A DNA stretch of 64,000 nucleotides. It comes from Gallionella sp. (GTDB taxonomy: Bacteria > Pseudomonadota > Gammaproteobacteria > Burkholderiales > Gallionellaceae). The stretch is taken from assembly GCA_028688275.1 (NCBI GenBank), contig JAQTYN010000004.1:1-64000 (forward strand). Reading direction: 5' to 3'. Below the pieces are notes generated by a model. The model was not told the origin of the DNA. It saw only the letters and a list, made by a program, of their open reading frames with translations, and did no database searches. The position numbers were made by a program, and so were the translations under genes. Positions 57,359 to 64,000 of this stretch are shown in pieces (the first letter of the stretch is position 1; the number at the start of each line of letters is the position of its first letter).

Positions 57359-57996
57359 ATAAGTTTATGATGGTATTGGCATCCTGTTGCCTCGCCGCAA
57401 GCGCGCTGGCTTCAGAAGTTAAGCTGGATACGGTCAAAGTGGGTATTGATAAGCCCACCGTGGGACGAGGCGTAGAAGCCATGATGACTGATTGCCATTC
57501 TTGCCACAGCATGAAATACATTAAGTATCGTGACTTGCTGAGCTTAGGCGTGGACAAGAAAAAGGTCGATGAATGGCGTGGCGATCAACCAATGGATGCG
57601 GCTTTGATGGCACAAATGCCAGAAGCTGATGCGATGGCGGCCTATGGTTCAGCACCGCCTGACTTGAGCTTGATGGCAAAAGCGCGTGAAGGCGGTGCGA
57701 ACTACGTGTATTCCTATCTGCTAGGCTATTACACGACACCCGATGGCACGACGCATAATCACATTTTTCCTGCCACTAAAATGCCTGACATTTTGGGTAT
57801 GAGTAATGCCAAGGAAGCGGCTGAGCGTACCGCCATACAAGGCAAAGCGCGAGACATTGTTTCCTACTTGGTTTGGGCCTCGGATCCGCACGCGCAGGAG
57901 CGGCAAAGTTTAGGCTATTATGTGATGGGCTATCTGTTTGTATTGACGTTGATGCTGTATTTTGTCAAAAATCAAATATGGGCTAAGTTGAAATAA
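57355..57996 (+). CDS. petC: Cytochrome c1 subunit of bc1 complex
   Basis: 213 residues: signal peptide (MVLASCCLAASALASEV), heme site CHSCH (about residue 44-48), a Met ligand probably in PATKMPDILGM, and a C-terminal membrane anchor (about 190-206, YYVMGYLFVLTLMLYFV). Slightly shorter than average. The bc1 operon order petABC is standard. Confidence 0.95.
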   Translation: MNKFMMVLASCCLAASALASEVKLDTVKVGIDKPTVGRGVEAMMTDCHSCHSMKYIKYRDLLSLGVDKKKVDEWRGDQPMDAALMAQMPEADAMAAYGSAPPDLSLMAKAREGGANYVYSYLLGYYTTPDGTTHNHIFPATKMPDILGMSNAKEAAERTAIQGKARDIVSYLVWASDPHAQERQSLGYYVMGYLFVLTLMLYFVKNQIWAKLK

Positions 57997-58021
57997 ACCT
58001 TTTAAATGAGTGAGGTACAAA

Positions 58022-58411
58022 ATGAAACGCTTTCAATCTATTGTGGTTCTGTCATTGCTAATGATGTCCTCGTGGGCGGTTGCTGCACCCCAAACGCCTA
58101 CGCCACCAGTCAGTTATAAAACGGATGTGACGCCTATCATTCATGACTATTGTTTGAGCTGCCATGAACCTGGAGGCAAGGGGTTTGAGAAAAGTGGCTT
58201 GGATATGCGCACTTACGCCAGCTTGATGAAAGGCACAAAATTTGGTGCCATCGTTAAACCAGGCGACAGCTTTACCAGTATTTTGATTCAAGTGGTAGAA
58301 GGGCGCGTTCACGCTTCCATCAAAATGCCTTACGGCATGAGTGGTGGACTTGCCAAAGACAAAATCGGCGTACTGAAAAAATGGGTCGATCAAGGTGCAA
58401 AAGACAATTGA
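58022..58411 (+). CDS. PSCyt1-like c-type cytochrome downstream of petABC
   Basis: About 129 residues from the ATG at 58022, after GAGG. A signal peptide (hydrophobic to SWAVAAPQ) precedes a single heme motif CLSCH (about 46-50) in a planctomycete-cytochrome-like context (YKTDVTPIIHDYCLSC, GLDMRTYASLMKG) and IKMPYGMSGGLA as a possible Met-ligand region. It starts 25 bases after petC and before a terminator, so it is in the bc1 operon. It may be an electron acceptor for bc1 or a subunit; this fourth gene is not standard. Confidence 0.85.
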   Translation: MKRFQSIVVLSLLMMSSWAVAAPQTPTPPVSYKTDVTPIIHDYCLSCHEPGGKGFEKSGLDMRTYASLMKGTKFGAIVKPGDSFTSILIQVVEGRVHASIKMPYGMSGGLAKDKIGVLKKWVDQGAKDN

Positions 58412-58439
58412 TAGATCGTGCTGATGGCTGAACCGTAAC

Positions 58440-58468
58440 AGAGCCGCTTTACGCGGCTCTTTGTTTTG
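58440..58468 (+). terminator. Terminator of the petABC-cytochrome operon
   Basis: AGAGCCGC and GCGGCTCT enclose TTTAC and are followed by TTGTTTT. It lies 30 bases after the last cytochrome stop. Confidence 0.88.
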
Positions 58469-58527
58469 GTGTGTTGTAATATTTGGGTCAAGATAAAGCT
58501 GTGTGCCATACCTTTCACGGGGAAGGG

Positions 58528-59124
58528 CTAGCGGTTGATCGTCTCATTACTCACTAACGCCAATACAGCTTTTTCAAGATGTCGATAGCTGGGAGAGCGT
58601 TCGCGCAGGTGGTTTAAATTCAACTGGCTGACAATTTTGACTTGATGCACCGTTTCTTTGTACGCAATACCGCTAGGCATTGCTTTGGATAACCATTCTT
58701 TCGCCCCGCGCACGCTTTCAGGCGATGACGGAAATGCGGTGACTTCGGGAATATCTTTCAGTATTTTTCGGGTGGCATCCCGATCTGCAAGAAACAGTGT
58801 TTCAAACTCTTTGACCATAAAAGATACTTTGAACGGCCATTCAGGTCGCAAAGCGAGGGCTTTTTCGTAGAATGGTGCTGCGGATTTCACGACGCAATCG
58901 CAGTCTTTACAATCAAAATCAATCAGCAATAAAATCGCCGCGTCTTCTTTGATCGCCATTTTGAATACATTTTCAAAGTTGGCATGGATTTTGGGCAAAT
59001 CGCCGCGTTTATGCGCTAACACTTCCACTTCAAAATGCTGGTGATGATGCAAAATGCGCCTGAGTAATTCGGGGACGGCTTTTAAATCGCCCTCGCCCTC
59101 CACAATCGCCAACAGTTTTTTCAT
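58528..59124 (-). CDS. DUF4276-like TOPRIM protein paired with AAA ATPase
   Basis: 198 residues of a TOPRIM-like type. The Glu site is in IVEGEGD (Glu9, Glu11) and the second acidic site in LLLIDFDC (Asp69, Asp71), the order expected for metal-binding TOPRIM nucleases. It resembles DUF4276. The start overlaps the ATPase stop by four bases, so the two are co-translated. ATPase plus TOPRIM pairs of this general kind include PARIS-type and OLD-type defence modules. Function inferred. Confidence 0.75.
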   Translation of the reverse strand: MKKLLAIVEGEGDLKAVPELLRRILHHHQHFEVEVLAHKRGDLPKIHANFENVFKMAIKEDAAILLLIDFDCKDCDCVVKSAAPFYEKALALRPEWPFKVSFMVKEFETLFLADRDATRKILKDIPEVTAFPSSPESVRGAKEWLSKAMPSGIAYKETVHQVKIVSQLNLNHLRERSPSYRHLEKAVLALVSNETINR

Positions 59125-60329
59125 TGCCCCTCCGCCAACAGCCCCTCAGACACCATCAATTCTTGCAACGAAATCAGATTTTCTTTCACCGATTCCATTT
59201 GCGAAGTTTTAATTGGCGACACGCGGGTTTTCCCATCTTGCATCGAGACAATGCGAATTTCTTCAGGCTGAAAATGATCGACCAAATACGGGCTGTGGCT
59301 GGTAATTAGCAATTGCGTGCGTTCCGACACTTCGCGGAAGGCTTCCGCTAACATGACAAGAATCGCGGGATGGATGGTTTGTTCAGGTTCTTCTAAGGCA
59401 ATAAACGGCGGCGGTGGGGTTTGATACAGGGCAAGCAAGATACCGAAAATTCGCAATGTGCCATCGGAAAGTTGCACGGGATCAAAGGCGTGTATAGTTT
59501 CGCCGTTTTTAACGTGAAATTGAGGAACAAGGTAAGAACCGACGGATAAAACCGAAATATCCTGCAAGGTCGGCATCACGACTTGCATCATCTCCAAGAT
59601 GCGCCCGAACGCTTCTTGTCCATCATTGGTTTTTTTCAGTGCCTTGAGTACAGAAGCCCAGTTTGCGCCTGACTCTTTCATCCTCTCGTCGGTATCTGGT
59701 CGCGCTACTTCGCGCAATGTGTTGGGGAAAATGGAAGAAAAGCGAAGTTGTGAAAGGAAGTCAACGAGAGAAGTTGCAATTCCCTCACCCCAAGATTGAT
59801 TGAGAAACGATTGCTCCTTGGGTACTCTAAATGCGTGACTTCCTTGGTTAGCGTTAATACTTGTTATTGTGGTATGCCCCGTTGCATCACGTTTAATACG
59901 CTGCACTTCAAAGAGTGGGTTATTGGCATCCCAATGAATCGCACCAATGAGCATGGTATCAGCCACCTCGGCGCGCTCTTGTTTGATTAGGTAATTACCC
60001 TCCGCTAGACTTTGAATGGTGATTTCATAAAATCCCTCAAATGTCTCACTACGGACTTCTTCATCAAAAGTTTCAGCAAAACCGATTTTGATCGACATTT
60101 CGTAAGGGGTATCGGGAGAATGCTCCCGCACCATCAAAATCCCCCCGCGCCGACTCATCGCATGATCCAACCCATCCACTACCATATCGCGTAAAAACCG
60201 CAACGCGTCCACGAGGTTGCTTTTCCCCGTGCCATTCGCGCCGACCAATAGCGTCAACGGGGGCAAGTTATCCAAATTGACTTCAGACAAACTTTTGTAG
60301 TGGCTGATGTGAACGGATGTTAAGCGCAT
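59121..60329 (-). CDS. AAA (SMC/RecF-like) ATPase of a two-gene ATPase-TOPRIM module
   Basis: 402 residues: Walker A VGANGTGKSNLVDAL (about 29-43), ABC signature VQLSDGTLRIFGI, Walker B PFIALEEPEQTIHP and switch histidine in LLITSHSPYLVDHF. This AAA_21 type is commonly paired with DUF4276. Ribosome site AAGGAGAATCCG. It begins just 14 bases after the prfB stop, so it may be co-transcribed with prfB. No other effector is adjacent. Confidence 0.82.
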   Translation of the reverse strand: MRLTSVHISHYKSLSEVNLDNLPPLTLLVGANGTGKSNLVDALRFLRDMVVDGLDHAMSRRGGILMVREHSPDTPYEMSIKIGFAETFDEEVRSETFEGFYEITIQSLAEGNYLIKQERAEVADTMLIGAIHWDANNPLFEVQRIKRDATGHTTITSINANQGSHAFRVPKEQSFLNQSWGEGIATSLVDFLSQLRFSSIFPNTLREVARPDTDERMKESGANWASVLKALKKTNDGQEAFGRILEMMQVVMPTLQDISVLSVGSYLVPQFHVKNGETIHAFDPVQLSDGTLRIFGILLALYQTPPPPFIALEEPEQTIHPAILVMLAEAFREVSERTQLLITSHSPYLVDHFQPEEIRIVSMQDGKTRVSPIKTSQMESVKENLISLQELMVSEGLLAEGQ

Positions 60330-60343
60330 CGGATTCTCCTTGG

Positions 60344-61448
60344 TTAAACCCCTTGCTTCAAACTCGCGGTGATAAAAATATCCAAATCGCCATCCAGCAC
60401 GCCTTGGGTATTGCCCACTTCGACATTGGTGCGCAGGTCTTTGATGCGGGATTGGTCTAGCACGTAGGAGCGGATTTGGTGTCCCCAGCCGATGTCGGAT
60501 TTGCCGTCTTCCAACACTTGCTTGGCTTCGTTGCGTTTGCGCAGTTCTTCTTCGTACATGCGCGATTTCAGCATCGACATGGCTTCGGCGCGGTTTTTGT
60601 GTTGTGAGCGGTCATTTTGACATTGCACCACGATGCCCGTGGGGATGTGGGTCAAGCGCACCGCTGAATCGGTTTTGTTAATGTGCTGACCGCCCGCACC
60701 CGAAGCGCGATAGGTATCCACCCGTAAATCCGCTGGATTGATGTCAATTTCAATCGAATCATCGACTTCTGGATACACGAATACGCTGGAAAACGAGGTG
60801 TGGCGGCGATTGCCCGAATCAAAAGGCGATTTGCGCACCAAGCGATGCACGCCCACTTCGGTGCGCAAATGACCATAAGCGTATTCGCCCGTTACCTTGA
60901 TAGATGCGCCTTTGATACCCGCCACTTCACCATCGGATTGTTCCAAAATTTCCACTTGGAAACCTTTGCGTTCGCAGTAGCGCAAATACATGCGCAACAA
61001 CATCGAGCCCCAATCCTGCGCTTCTGTACCGCCTGATCCTGCTTGAATGTCGATAAAGCAATTATTGGGATCCATCGGGTGCGAGAACATGCGACGGAAT
61101 TCTAAGGCTGCTACGCGTTTTTCAATGTCTTGAATGTCATCCGCCGTGGCGTGCATACTGTCCAAGTCATCTTCGGCTTGCGACATTTCAAATAACTCTG
61201 CCGCATCACTTAGATCTTGCTGGATTTTGCTCAATCCCAATACCACGATTTCCAAGGCCTTGCGCTCGCGTCCCAGCTCCTGAGCGCGTTTGGCATCTTC
61301 CCAAATAGCGGGGTCTTCCGCCAGCTCAGAGACTTCGACTAAGCGTTCTTGCTTGGTATCGAAGTCAAAGATACCTCCGTAATTCCGCGCTGCGCAAGGC
61401 TAAATCGGCCAACTGATTGGTGATGAGATTGATTTGTTCGACTTCCAT
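60344..61448 (-). CDS. prfB: Peptide chain release factor 2, with programmed +1 frameshift
   Basis: RF2 reads UGA and UAA. The gene starts at ATG 61448 ([20 protein letters not shown]). After 27 codons it meets TGA at 61365-61367, then resumes one base later ([14 protein letters not shown]) to give about 367 residues, the family length. The core shows [11 protein letters not shown], with the SPF tripeptide that recognises the stop codon, and the catalytic [16 protein letters not shown]. Annotating only the long frame from 61255 would lose the N-terminus. The slip site is given separately. Confidence 0.97.
61365..61378 (-). promoter_or_regulatory. prfB programmed +1 frameshift site
   Basis: On the minus strand GGAGGTATCTTTGAC occurs: an internal Shine-Dalgarno GGAGG (61374-61378), three bases, then CTT TGA C. 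This matches the classic prfB autoregulatory site, where low RF2 lets the ribosome slip from CUU to UUU past UGA. Confidence 0.97.
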
Positions 61449-61646
61449 GATGGTGTTGTGCTGAAGATAAAGGCGCGATTATACCCGAAGCGTGGGGGAG
61501 GACAGGCGGCGAGCGATGGGGGAATTGCCTCAAGATAAACGTTGCCGAATGTGTTACTAAGGGAGGCGTGTCGGCTCCCGTGAAAGGTTGCCAAAGAAAC
61601 CAAATGGGCGAGCCTATTTTGCATCATACAAAGACGTTTTGTTCGT

Positions 61647-61678
61647 AAAAAAGACCTCGCGAAGGGGCAAGGTCTTTT
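61647..61678 (-). terminator. Terminator of the antiporter-CBS transcript
   Basis: AAAAGACCT and AGGTCTTTT form a stem around a 12-base loop. On the minus strand it ends in TTTTTT. It lies 42 bases after the antiporter stop. Confidence 0.75.
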
Positions 61679-61719
61679 GAGTTAGTTCACGATTTTGGAA
61701 TGATTTTTTGAGATGTCTT

Positions 61720-63057
61720 TTACGTCAAATATCTCAAATAGAGATAGATATGCGAAATAACGATGGAAATTAGCATCAGCGGGAAGGCGATTTTCAGGAA
61801 GGTGGCGAAGCGTATGGGCGTGCCTGCTTGTTCGGCAATGCCCGCCACGACCAAGTTGGCTGATGCGCCCACCAATGTACCGTTGCCCCCTAAACATGCA
61901 CCTAGTGCCAGTGCCCACCACAGCGGCATGATGGCTTGTTCGCCACCCATGGCAGGGGCGAGGGATTTAATCAGCGGAATCATGGTGGCGACAAAGGGGA
62001 TGTTATCCACGAAAGCAGAGGCAATTGCCGATCCCCACAAAATGGACAGTGCCGTGGTGGTGAGATTGCCCTGAGTCAACCCCAATAAACCATGTGCCAT
62101 CGCCGAAATCAAGCCTGCTTGCTCGATGCCATACACGGCAATAAACAAACCAATAAAGAAGAATAGCGTCACCCATTCCACTTCGATCAAGGCATGATGT
62201 ACCCGCTTTCCTTGAGTTTCAGGATCACTGCCAAAATTTTCCAACAACAACAGCATGGCCGCACCAAAGAGCGCAATGGTGGCTGGTTCCAAATGCAACA
62301 CCCCGTGCATCATAAAACCCACAATCACCAAGCTAAAGATCAGCAAGGCTTGTTTTAATAGCTTCCAATCGGTAATCGCTTCGATTTCGTTGAAACGCAT
62401 CACCCGTTCGCGGTCTTCTGCCGTGGCGACAAAATCTTTACGCCATATCCACCAAATGGGCAACAGGGTTGCAATGGCAACTAAAGGAATAATCGGGGTA
62501 AGGTGTAGCAAGAAATCGTTAAAGCTGAGGTTGGCGGCAGAGCCGATCATGATATTGGGCGGGTCGCCGATTAAGGTTGCCGTTCCGCCAATATTGGACA
62601 TAAAGATAACAGCGAAGAGATAAGGATACGGTTTAATCTTAAGCTCTTCCGTGATAAGCAAAATCACTGGCGTCACCAGCAAGACGGTGGTCACATTATC
62701 TAGCAGTGCAGAAAATAAGGCAGTGACAATCGACATCATCAGCATAATGCCGATAGGATGAGCATTCACTTTTTTTGCAATCCAAATGGCGACAAATTGA
62801 AACACGCCACTTTTTTTGGTAATGGAGACGATGAGCATCATGCCAATCAGCAATCCCAAGGTATTGAAATCGATGCCACGTATGGCGGCTTCTTGGGTGA
62901 GGATGCCACATAAAATCATCAGTCCACCGCCCAGCAGGGCGACGATGGCGCGGTTAATCCGCTCGGAAATGATGACTGCGTAAGTCGCGATAAAAATACC
63001 TGTGGCAAGCCACAAGGGGTTTAAACCAAACAGGACGTGGATCTCTTCACTGTGCAT
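61720..63057 (-). CDS. ArsB/NhaD-type sodium/proton antiporter-like carrier
   Basis: About 445 residues from ATG 63057, after GGAG. Eleven or so membrane segments of the ion-transporter (IT) superfamily. Signature segments: LLDNVTTVLLVTPVI (Asp in TM) and IGGTATLIGDPPNIMIGSAA. A matching pair follows later (FVDNIPFVATMIPLIKS, LGGNGTLVGASANLVVAG). It overlaps the upstream CBS gene by 11 bases. NhaD-type antiporters export Na+; with an Rnf complex upstream, a sodium cycle is plausible. Arsenite or anion transport is an alternative. Confidence 0.85.
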   Translation of the reverse strand: MHSEEIHVLFGLNPLWLATGIFIATYAVIISERINRAIVALLGGGLMILCGILTQEAAIRGIDFNTLGLLIGMMLIVSITKKSGVFQFVAIWIAKKVNAHPIGIMLMMSIVTALFSALLDNVTTVLLVTPVILLITEELKIKPYPYLFAVIFMSNIGGTATLIGDPPNIMIGSAANLSFNDFLLHLTPIIPLVAIATLLPIWWIWRKDFVATAEDRERVMRFNEIEAITDWKLLKQALLIFSLVIVGFMMHGVLHLEPATIALFGAAMLLLLENFGSDPETQGKRVHHALIEVEWVTLFFFIGLFIAVYGIEQAGLISAMAHGLLGLTQGNLTTTALSILWGSAIASAFVDNIPFVATMIPLIKSLAPAMGGEQAIMPLWWALALGACLGGNGTLVGASANLVVAGIAEQAGTPIRFATFLKIAFPLMLISIVISHIYLYLRYLT

Positions 63058-63514
63058 TATTGACTCCTTGACACACTTTAGCCAATAAGTGGGCACTGGT
63101 TATCGTGCCAATAAAATGATGAGATGTTTTATCGACTACAGGTATATCGTTCTCGCCTCGATATAGATGTAAGACCAGTTCTAACAACGGCGTGTCAGGA
63201 TAGGCAACACGCGCATCCTTCTCTAGAACTTCGCTGATTAAACGGGAACCTTGCTCGCCCATTTTTTCACACAAGGTTTCCATCGCATCAGAAACAAATC
63301 CCAAGTCACTCACCCCGCCCTCAATCAAGGCGGCTCTGGGCAATAGCAAAGAGAGTAGGCGATTGATGCTGAAGATGCCGAGATAACGCCCTCCCGCATC
63401 CACCACGGGCAAGGCGGATAACTTGGTTTCCAGCAAAAGCTGGGCGGCATCGGCGATGGTGCTGTCGTTGTGAAGTGCGATGCTATTGGGGTCAATCAAA
63501 TCGTGGATGGTCAT
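63047..63514 (-). CDS. Two-domain CBS protein
   Basis: 155 residues with two CBS motifs (AALPV-like LSALPVVDAGGRYLGIFS; NDIPVVDKTSHHFIGTIT). CBS pairs bind adenine nucleotides and regulate partner proteins. Its stop overlaps the antiporter start, so the CBS protein is likely a cytosolic regulator of that carrier. The start is preceded by a weak ribosome site. rnfH is 15 bases upstream. Confidence 0.85.
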   Translation of the reverse strand: MTIHDLIDPNSIALHNDSTIADAAQLLLETKLSALPVVDAGGRYLGIFSINRLLSLLLPRAALIEGGVSDLGFVSDAMETLCEKMGEQGSRLISEVLEKDARVAYPDTPLLELVLHLYRGENDIPVVDKTSHHFIGTITSAHLLAKVCQGVNNAQ

Positions 63515-63529
63515 CGTGTTTTCAGAGGG

Positions 63530-63811
63530 TTATTCATCATCATCCTCACCTATCGTTTTACGACGTGGCACAGTGGCAGGATCGGCGGTGATGGCGCGAT
63601 ATATTTCGATGCGATCCCCTGCTTTGAGAGGATCATCTAATTCTGCAATTTTACCAAAAATACCCACGGCACAGGTTGAAATGTCGATACTAGGAAATTT
63701 TCGCAATATGCCTGACTGTTCAATCGCTTTTTGAACGGTGGCTTCTTCAGGCACTTCAATGCGTAACCACAGTTGTTGCGCGGGTTCGGAATAGGCGATA
63801 CCAACTTGCAT
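63530..63811 (-). CDS. rnfH: RnfH family protein
   Basis: 93 residues of the ubiquitin-like RnfH/YfjF family: IGIAY-like QVGIAYSEPAQQLWLR, and RIEIYRAITADPAT near the end. It begins just after the rnfE stop, with GGAGAAC as ribosome site overlapping that stop, and is part of the rnf operon. The exact role in Rnf assembly is unclear. Confidence 0.9.
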   Translation of the reverse strand: MQVGIAYSEPAQQLWLRIEVPEEATVQKAIEQSGILRKFPSIDISTCAVGIFGKIAELDDPLKAGDRIEIYRAITADPATVPRRKTIGEDDDE

Positions 63812-63820
63812 GATGTTCTC

Positions 63821-64000
63821 CTAGTGGGCGGCAGCGGCTAATTCGACAGGGGCGGACGCTGCCGCCGCAGCGGCGCGTTCGGCGTTGCGTTTGTCAATCA
63901 CGCGTTTCAGGGCGATTAAAAAGCCTAGGGACAAAAAGCCGCCAGGGGGTAACACCATCAGCAAAAATCCTTTGTAATCAGGAATGATGACCATTTCCAT
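63821..64000 (-). CDS. rnfE: RnfE/RsxE electron transport subunit, C-terminal part, runs off the window
   Basis: The last 59 codons on the minus strand read MEMVIIPDYKGFLLMVLPPG and then GFLSLGFLIALKRVIDKRNA, matching the RnfE C-terminus (the PPGG-F-LGL-AxK-IDxR pattern). An alanine-rich tail follows (AAAAAASAPVELAAAAH). RnfE is a membrane subunit of the Rnf ion-translocating ferredoxin:NAD oxidoreductase. The start lies beyond the window edge. Its stop is 9 bases ahead of rnfH. Confidence 0.85.
   Translation of the reverse strand: MEMVIIPDYKGFLLMVLPPGGFLSLGFLIALKRVIDKRNAERAAAAAASAPVELAAAAH

Overview
This window looks like a chromosomal segment of a free-living gammaproteobacterium. The evidence is the tmk-holB-tatD block, tsaB-rimI-udg, thrS-infC-rpmI-rplT-pheST-ihfA, the dapB/bamE/recN/nadK group, hisS-yfgM-bamB-der, petABC with an extra c-type cytochrome, and the end of an rnf operon. 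Base composition is moderate. Many intergenic gaps carry palindromic REP-like elements. Genus cannot be fixed from the sequence alone. Kinesin-light-chain-type TPRs, an FGE-sulfatase domain protein and sulfonate-type transporters would suit a sulfur-cycling lineage such as Thiotrichales, but that is inference.

Layout. 1-1362: the start of a Hachiman-type defence locus (partial hamB, hamA, and a 33-codon micro-ORF with a strong ribosome binding site). 1447-3078: prfC. 3658-10100: a sulfonate/sulfone-type ABC transporter region, with permease and ATPase, an acyl-CoA-dehydrogenase-like flavin monooxygenase and three paralogous binding proteins. 10619-17607: acpP, fabF, pabC, mltG, tmk, holB, tatD, ispF. 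17796-19667: a frameshifted MNT nucleotidyltransferase, a truncated HEPN partner and an OLD-type ATPase/TOPRIM gene. 19753-25419: tsaB, rimI, udg, psiF-like, qmcA/nfeD, rhlE. 25671-32725: the translation operon. 32841-38752 (mostly minus): glnB, a rhodanese, a hypothetical, dapB, bamE, recN, nadK. 39117-43714: hisS, yfgM, bamB, der. 43812-46036: arfB, cytochrome c, a DegT aminotransferase. 46339-51483: a FGE-domain membrane protein, an HNH endonuclease and a 990-residue TPR-ATPase fusion. 51680-54575: a lipid-sugar modification cluster. 54732-58411: crcB, petABC, cytochrome c. 58528-60329: an AAA ATPase plus DUF4276 TOPRIM-like pair. 60344-64000: prfB with its programmed frameshift, a Na+/H+ antiporter-like carrier, a CBS protein, rnfH and the end of rnfE.

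The most interesting content is accessory. Four separate ATPase/nuclease cassettes resembling anti-phage systems sit between housekeeping genes: HamAB, OLD-like, Septu-like and AAA+DUF4276. The Septu-like cassette is the best candidate for an undescribed variant: ten near-identical 42-residue TPRs are fused to the N-terminus of a PtuA-like ATPase, which is translationally coupled to an HNH (PtuB-like) nuclease, with a FGE-sulfatase-domain membrane protein downstream. Other points of interest are an in-frame composite REP insertion inside the uracil-DNA glycosylase gene, a likely AUA start for infC, a terminator-like hairpin in the thrS leader, and triplicated binding proteins with a shared upstream motif.

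All coordinates were read by eye. Family calls rest on motif recognition, not on database searches.
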